Notes under the pieces: generated by a model
The model's input: the letters and a program-made list of their open reading frames with translations, nothing else
Database searches by the model: none
Told to the model about the DNA's origin: nothing
In this document: positions 6,153 through 7,952 of the stretch, piece after piece
Numbering within the stretch: the stretch's first letter is position 1
Layout of the letters: each line of letters opens with the position of its first letter
Position numbers and translations under genes: made by a program
Origin: Dehalococcoidia bacterium UBA4060
GTDB lineage: Bacteria > Chloroflexota > Dehalococcoidia > GIF9 > UBA5629
NCBI GenBank assembly: GCA_002383665.1
Contig: DFZI01000048.1
Coordinates: forward strand, 1-7,952
DNA length: 7,952 bases
Direction of reading: 5' to 3'

Positions 6153-6338
6153 TTACCAGCTTGATTTCCTTACCCCGGGCAATTCGCCGTTCAGTGCCAG
6201 AGTGCGGAAACAGATGCGACAGATGCCGAATTTCCTGATATATGCCCTCGGCCGTCCGCACAGCTTGCAGCGGTTATGCGCCTGCACCTTGTACTTCGGG
6301 GTCCGGTTCGCCTTAATAATTTTACATGTTTTTGCCAT
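6153..6338 (-). CDS. rpsN: 30S ribosomal protein S14, type Z (zinc-binding)
   Basis: S14 lies in the 30S head and is needed for late head assembly. The 61-residue product is the short zinc-binding type, not the ~100-residue zinc-free type of E. coli. It has AHNRCKLCGRPRAYIRKFGI (20-39) and CRICFRTLALNGELPGVRKS (40-59), with zinc ligands C24, C27, C40 and C43 all present, and ends SSW as usual. The ATG at 6336-6338 is preceded by a modest TTAGGG run. The gap to rplE is 13 nt and to rpsH 27 nt. The compact spc order rplE-rpsN-rpsH is conserved. Confidence 0.97.
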   Translation of the reverse strand: MAKTCKIIKANRTPKYKVQAHNRCKLCGRPRAYIRKFGICRICFRTLALNGELPGVRKSSW

Positions 6339-6351
6339 TACTTTACCCTAA

Positions 6352-6894
6352 TTAATTTTTCCTGAACGGCATACCGATTGCCTCCAGCAAACGCCTGCCG
6401 TCTTCGTCTGTTTTCGCTGAAGTCACGATTGTAATTTCCAGGCCTCTGGTCTTATCTACCTTGTCGTATTCAATCTCCGGGAATACAATCTGCTCTTTCA
6501 TGCCCAGGGTATAATTGCCCTGGCCATCAAAAGCATCCCTCGGCACACCCTGGAAATCACGGATCCTGGGAAGTACAACGCTAACCAGCTTATCAAGGAA
6601 CTCATACATTCTGCGGTCACGCAGGGTGACCATCATACCGATCGGAACACCCTCACGCAGTTTGAATGCAGCGATGGATTTCTTGGCCTTGGTGATGACG
6701 GGGTGCTGCCCTGAAATAGCAGTCAGGTCCTTTTCTGCCGCTTCCATAGCTTTGGCATTGGCAAGGGCCTCGCCCATACCCATATTCAGGACGATCTTGC
6801 TTACATGCGGTACTTCCATAATATTACTGTAACCGTACTTTTTGATCAGTTGCGGCACAATCTCTTTTTTATATCTCTCTTTCAACCTTGCCAT
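6352..6894 (-). CDS. rplE: 50S ribosomal protein L5
   Basis: L5 binds 5S rRNA, contacts P-site tRNA and forms an intersubunit bridge with S13, encoded downstream in this window. The 180-residue product has KIVLNMGMGEA (33-43), the stretch GQHPVITKAKKSIAAFKLRE (62-81) continuing to GVPIG, and DFQGVPRDAFDGQGNYTLGM (113-132), all highly typical. Length matches the family (about 179-180). The ATG at 6892-6894 is preceded by a GAGGT site 11 nt away, after a 17-nt gap from rplX. The C-terminus (IGMPFRKN) is the normal end. In E. coli the S8 repressor site spans this start; no obvious equivalent fold is seen here. Confidence 0.97.
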   Translation of the reverse strand: MARLKERYKKEIVPQLIKKYGYSNIMEVPHVSKIVLNMGMGEALANAKAMEAAEKDLTAISGQHPVITKAKKSIAAFKLREGVPIGMMVTLRDRRMYEFLDKLVSVVLPRIRDFQGVPRDAFDGQGNYTLGMKEQIVFPEIEYDKVDKTRGLEITIVTSAKTDEDGRRLLEAIGMPFRKN

Positions 6895-6911
6895 TATCAG
6901 GTTACCTCAAT

Positions 6912-7223
6912 TCAGTCGATAATTTCAGAACAGTTGCGGCAATATCTAACCCGCTTACCATCTTCCAGGACTCTTATTCCGACCTTTACCGGTTTATTAC
7001 ATTTATTGCAGATCACCATTACATTGGAAACGTGAATAGGGCCTTCGAGTTCGATAATACCGGCCTGCCTGGTCTTGCCCTTGGTCTTGGAATGACGCTT
7101 GATCAGGTTCAAGCCTTCAACAATCACGCACTCTTTATCCGGCAAGGCCTTGCGTACCTTGCCTTTTTTACCCCTGTCCTTACCAGCAATGATAAGGACA
7201 TCATCATTTTTATGTATTCTCAT
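6912..7223 (-). CDS. rplX: 50S ribosomal protein L24, zinc-ribbon form
   Basis: L24 is an assembly initiator of the 50S subunit, bound to the 5' region of 23S rRNA. The 103-residue product begins with the KOW motif (DDVLIIAGKDRGKKGKVRKA, 7-26), followed by VEGLNLIKRHSK (35-46) and EGPIHVSNVM (60-69). The C-terminal part carries two CxxC pairs, C72/C75 and C95/C98, forming a probable zinc ribbon; this form occurs in many bacteria, while E. coli L24 lacks it. The ATG at 7221-7223 has a GAGGT site inside the last rplN codons and only 1 nt separates it from the rplN stop, so coupling is likely. The stop is TGA. Confidence 0.97.
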   Translation of the reverse strand: MRIHKNDDVLIIAGKDRGKKGKVRKALPDKECVIVEGLNLIKRHSKTKGKTRQAGIIELEGPIHVSNVMVICNKCNKPVKVGIRVLEDGKRVRYCRNCSEIID

Positions 7224-7224
7224 T

Positions 7225-7593
7225 TCAGAGTACCTCAGGAGCCAGGGAGATTATCTTCATAAAATTCTTATCCCTTAATTCTCTTGCCACCGGGCCGAAG
7301 ATACGGGTCCCCTTGGGGTTGCCCTTATCATCAAGTATTACGGCAGCATTATCATCGAACCTGACAAAAGACCCGTCAGGCCTGCGGTGATGGTAAGCAA
7401 CCCGCACGATAACAGCTTTAACTACGTCGCCTTTTTTAACCACGCCGCCCGGAATGGCACGTTTAACGCTGCAGGTAATAACGTCACCTACAGTGGCATA
7501 TCTCCTGCGTGTACCTCCGGGAATACCTATGCACATGACCTGACGTGCCCCTGTATTATCTGCGACTTTTAACCTGGTTTCAGTCTGAATCAC
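7225..7593 (-). CDS. rplN: 50S ribosomal protein L14
   Basis: L14 is a barrel-shaped 23S rRNA-binding protein at the subunit interface, also the docking point of the silencing factor RsfS in other bacteria. The 122-residue product has the family length. It reads IQTETRLKVADNTGARQVMC (2-21) and has the signature VVKKGDVVKAVIVRVAYHHR (51-70) followed by RPDGSFVRFDDNAAVIL. The start is GTG (7591-7593). The open frame extends further upstream to 7713, but those 40 codons lie inside rpsQ and encode nothing L14-like, and a CAGGAG site sits 7 nt before the GTG. One nt separates it from the rpsQ stop and one from the rplX start, so the three genes are tightly coupled. Confidence 0.97.
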   Translation of the reverse strand: MIQTETRLKVADNTGARQVMCIGIPGGTRRRYATVGDVITCSVKRAIPGGVVKKGDVVKAVIVRVAYHHRRPDGSFVRFDDNAAVILDDKGNPKGTRIFGPVARELRDKNFMKIISLAPEVL

Positions 7594-7594
7594 C

Positions 7595-7894
7595 TCAGTT
7601 CTCCTGGCTGGCCTTTTCCGAATCACCTTTGATGTCATCGACCACATTAGCTTTCTGGATGATCTCAACGACTCTCCACCTTTTATCCTTGGATAGGGGG
7701 CGGGTTTCGACAATTCTGACTACGTCGCCGATATTGCAAGAATTATTCTCGTCATGTGCCTTGAACCTGGAGGACTGTCTTACCACCTTTCGATAGATAG
7801 GATGCCTGCGCAGATTTTCAACCTGCACAACAACCGTTTTCTGCATTTTATTGCTGGTAACTTTACCGACCCTGGTTTTACGGTTTTTGTCCAT
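7595..7894 (-). CDS. rpsQ: 30S ribosomal protein S17
   Basis: S17 is an OB-fold primary binder of the 5' domain of 16S rRNA. The 99-residue product opens RKTRVGKVTSNKMQKTVVVQ (5-24), continues with HPIYRKVVRQSSRFKAHDEN (31-50) and carries the S17 signature GDVVRIVETRPLSKDKRWRV (56-75). After the core ends near residue 80, a polar, acid-rich tail of about 19 residues (NVVDDIKGDSEKASQEN) goes beyond the usual 80-90 residues; it is probably unstructured. The ATG at 7892-7894 lies 2 nt after the rpmC stop and has no strong nearby Shine-Dalgarno (a GAGGGAG lies about 20 nt upstream in rpmC), which points to coupling. The stop is TGA. Confidence 0.97.
   Translation of the reverse strand: MDKNRKTRVGKVTSNKMQKTVVVQVENLRRHPIYRKVVRQSSRFKAHDENNSCNIGDVVRIVETRPLSKDKRWRVVEIIQKANVVDDIKGDSEKASQEN
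7601..7606 (-). promoter_or_regulatory. Shine-Dalgarno site setting the GTG start of rplN
   Basis: The minus strand reads CAGGAG within the last codons of rpsQ, 7 nt before the rplN GTG. It supports the 122-residue L14 over the longer open frame. Confidence 0.75.
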
Positions 7895-7896
7895 CT

Positions 7897-7952
7897 CTAT
7901 TTTTTGCCAAGCTCCCTCTCGCGTATGATTGTGTTTAGCCTGGCTATCCTCA
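7897..7952 (-). CDS. rpmC: 50S ribosomal protein L29, C-terminal fragment
   Basis: Only the last 17 codons and the TAG stop are in the window; the gene enters from the right edge. They read RIARLNTIIRERELGKK, which matches the helical C-terminus of L29 (typically RxxIARLxTxLRERE). L29 lies next to the peptide exit tunnel and helps dock trigger factor and SRP. The place directly before rpsQ, with a 2-nt gap, is the standard S10/spc junction (rplP-rpmC-rpsQ), so the upstream S10-type genes are expected beyond the edge. Confidence 0.9.
   Translation of the reverse strand, partial: RIARLNTIIRERELGKK

Noticed and set aside
6885..6925. Possible S8 repressor-binding fold at the rplX/rplE junction, as in E. 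coli.
   Set aside because: By eye there is only a short GGTAACC palindrome with no room for a loop, and no bulged helix like 16S helix 21. A covariance search for the S8 site would be needed to revive the idea.
7594..7713. Longer rplN open frame giving 40 extra N-terminal residues.
   Set aside because: This part lies inside rpsQ in another frame. L14 begins at IQTETRLKVADNTG, and the GTG has its own CAGGAG site.
1..7952. A hidden novel system such as a defence locus, mobile element, CRISPR array or biosynthetic island.
   Set aside because: Every junction is accounted for by conserved ribosomal and housekeeping genes. No direct repeats, integrase, transposase or foreign-looking stretch was seen.

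Overview
The window is one uninterrupted bacterial ribosomal-protein cluster, the core of the spc operon running into the start of the alpha operon. Every gene is on the minus strand. Read in the direction of transcription (high to low coordinates) the order is rpmC (3' end only), rpsQ, rplN, rplX, rplE, rpsN, rpsH, rplF, rplR, rpsE, rpmD, rplO, secY, adk, map, infA, rpmJ, rpsM, rpsK (first 8 codons only). That is 19 genes, 17 of them complete. All are intact, with no frameshift, insertion element, RNA gene, CRISPR array or duplicated segment visible.

The organism is certainly a bacterium. The order secY-adk-map-infA-rpmJ-rpsM-rpsK is the Gram-positive/Chloroflexota type, not the E. coli type, where adk, map and infA lie elsewhere. 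The S13 sequence (QVLFSLQYIHGIG near the N-terminus, a KKTVAGRG-type C-terminal tail) and the L15 N-terminal region (GSGHGTFSTRGCKGQKSRSG) remind me of Chloroflexota, perhaps Dehalococcoidia. This is a recollection of family patterns and not a search result, so the phylum is tentative. S14, L36, L24 and adenylate kinase are all zinc-ligand (Cys-rich) versions.

Layout: from 7952 down to 3621 lie the spc ribosomal proteins, packed with gaps of 1-27 nt and one 14-nt overlap (rpmD/rplO). From 3619 to 878 are three non-ribosomal housekeeping genes: secY (protein export channel), adk (nucleotide balance) and map (removal of initiator Met). infA (IF1) and rpmJ follow, separated by the only sizeable gap in the window (84 bp, 566-649). 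That gap is AT-rich and carries a near-consensus sigma70/sigmaA-type promoter reading toward rpmJ-rpsM-rpsK. rpsM and the start of rpsK close the window. No stretch over 300 bases lacks a gene.

Together the genes couple ribosome assembly (S5, S8, S11, S13, S14, S17; L5, L6, L14, L15, L18, L24, L29, L30, L36), initiation (IF1), protein export (SecY) and N-terminal maturation (Map) in one growth-linked transcription unit. I found no previously undescribed system. The observations worth a second look are modest: the internal promoter, the missing Shine-Dalgarno of infA, the overlapping rpmD/rplO genes, three GTG starts, and the uniform zinc-binding set.
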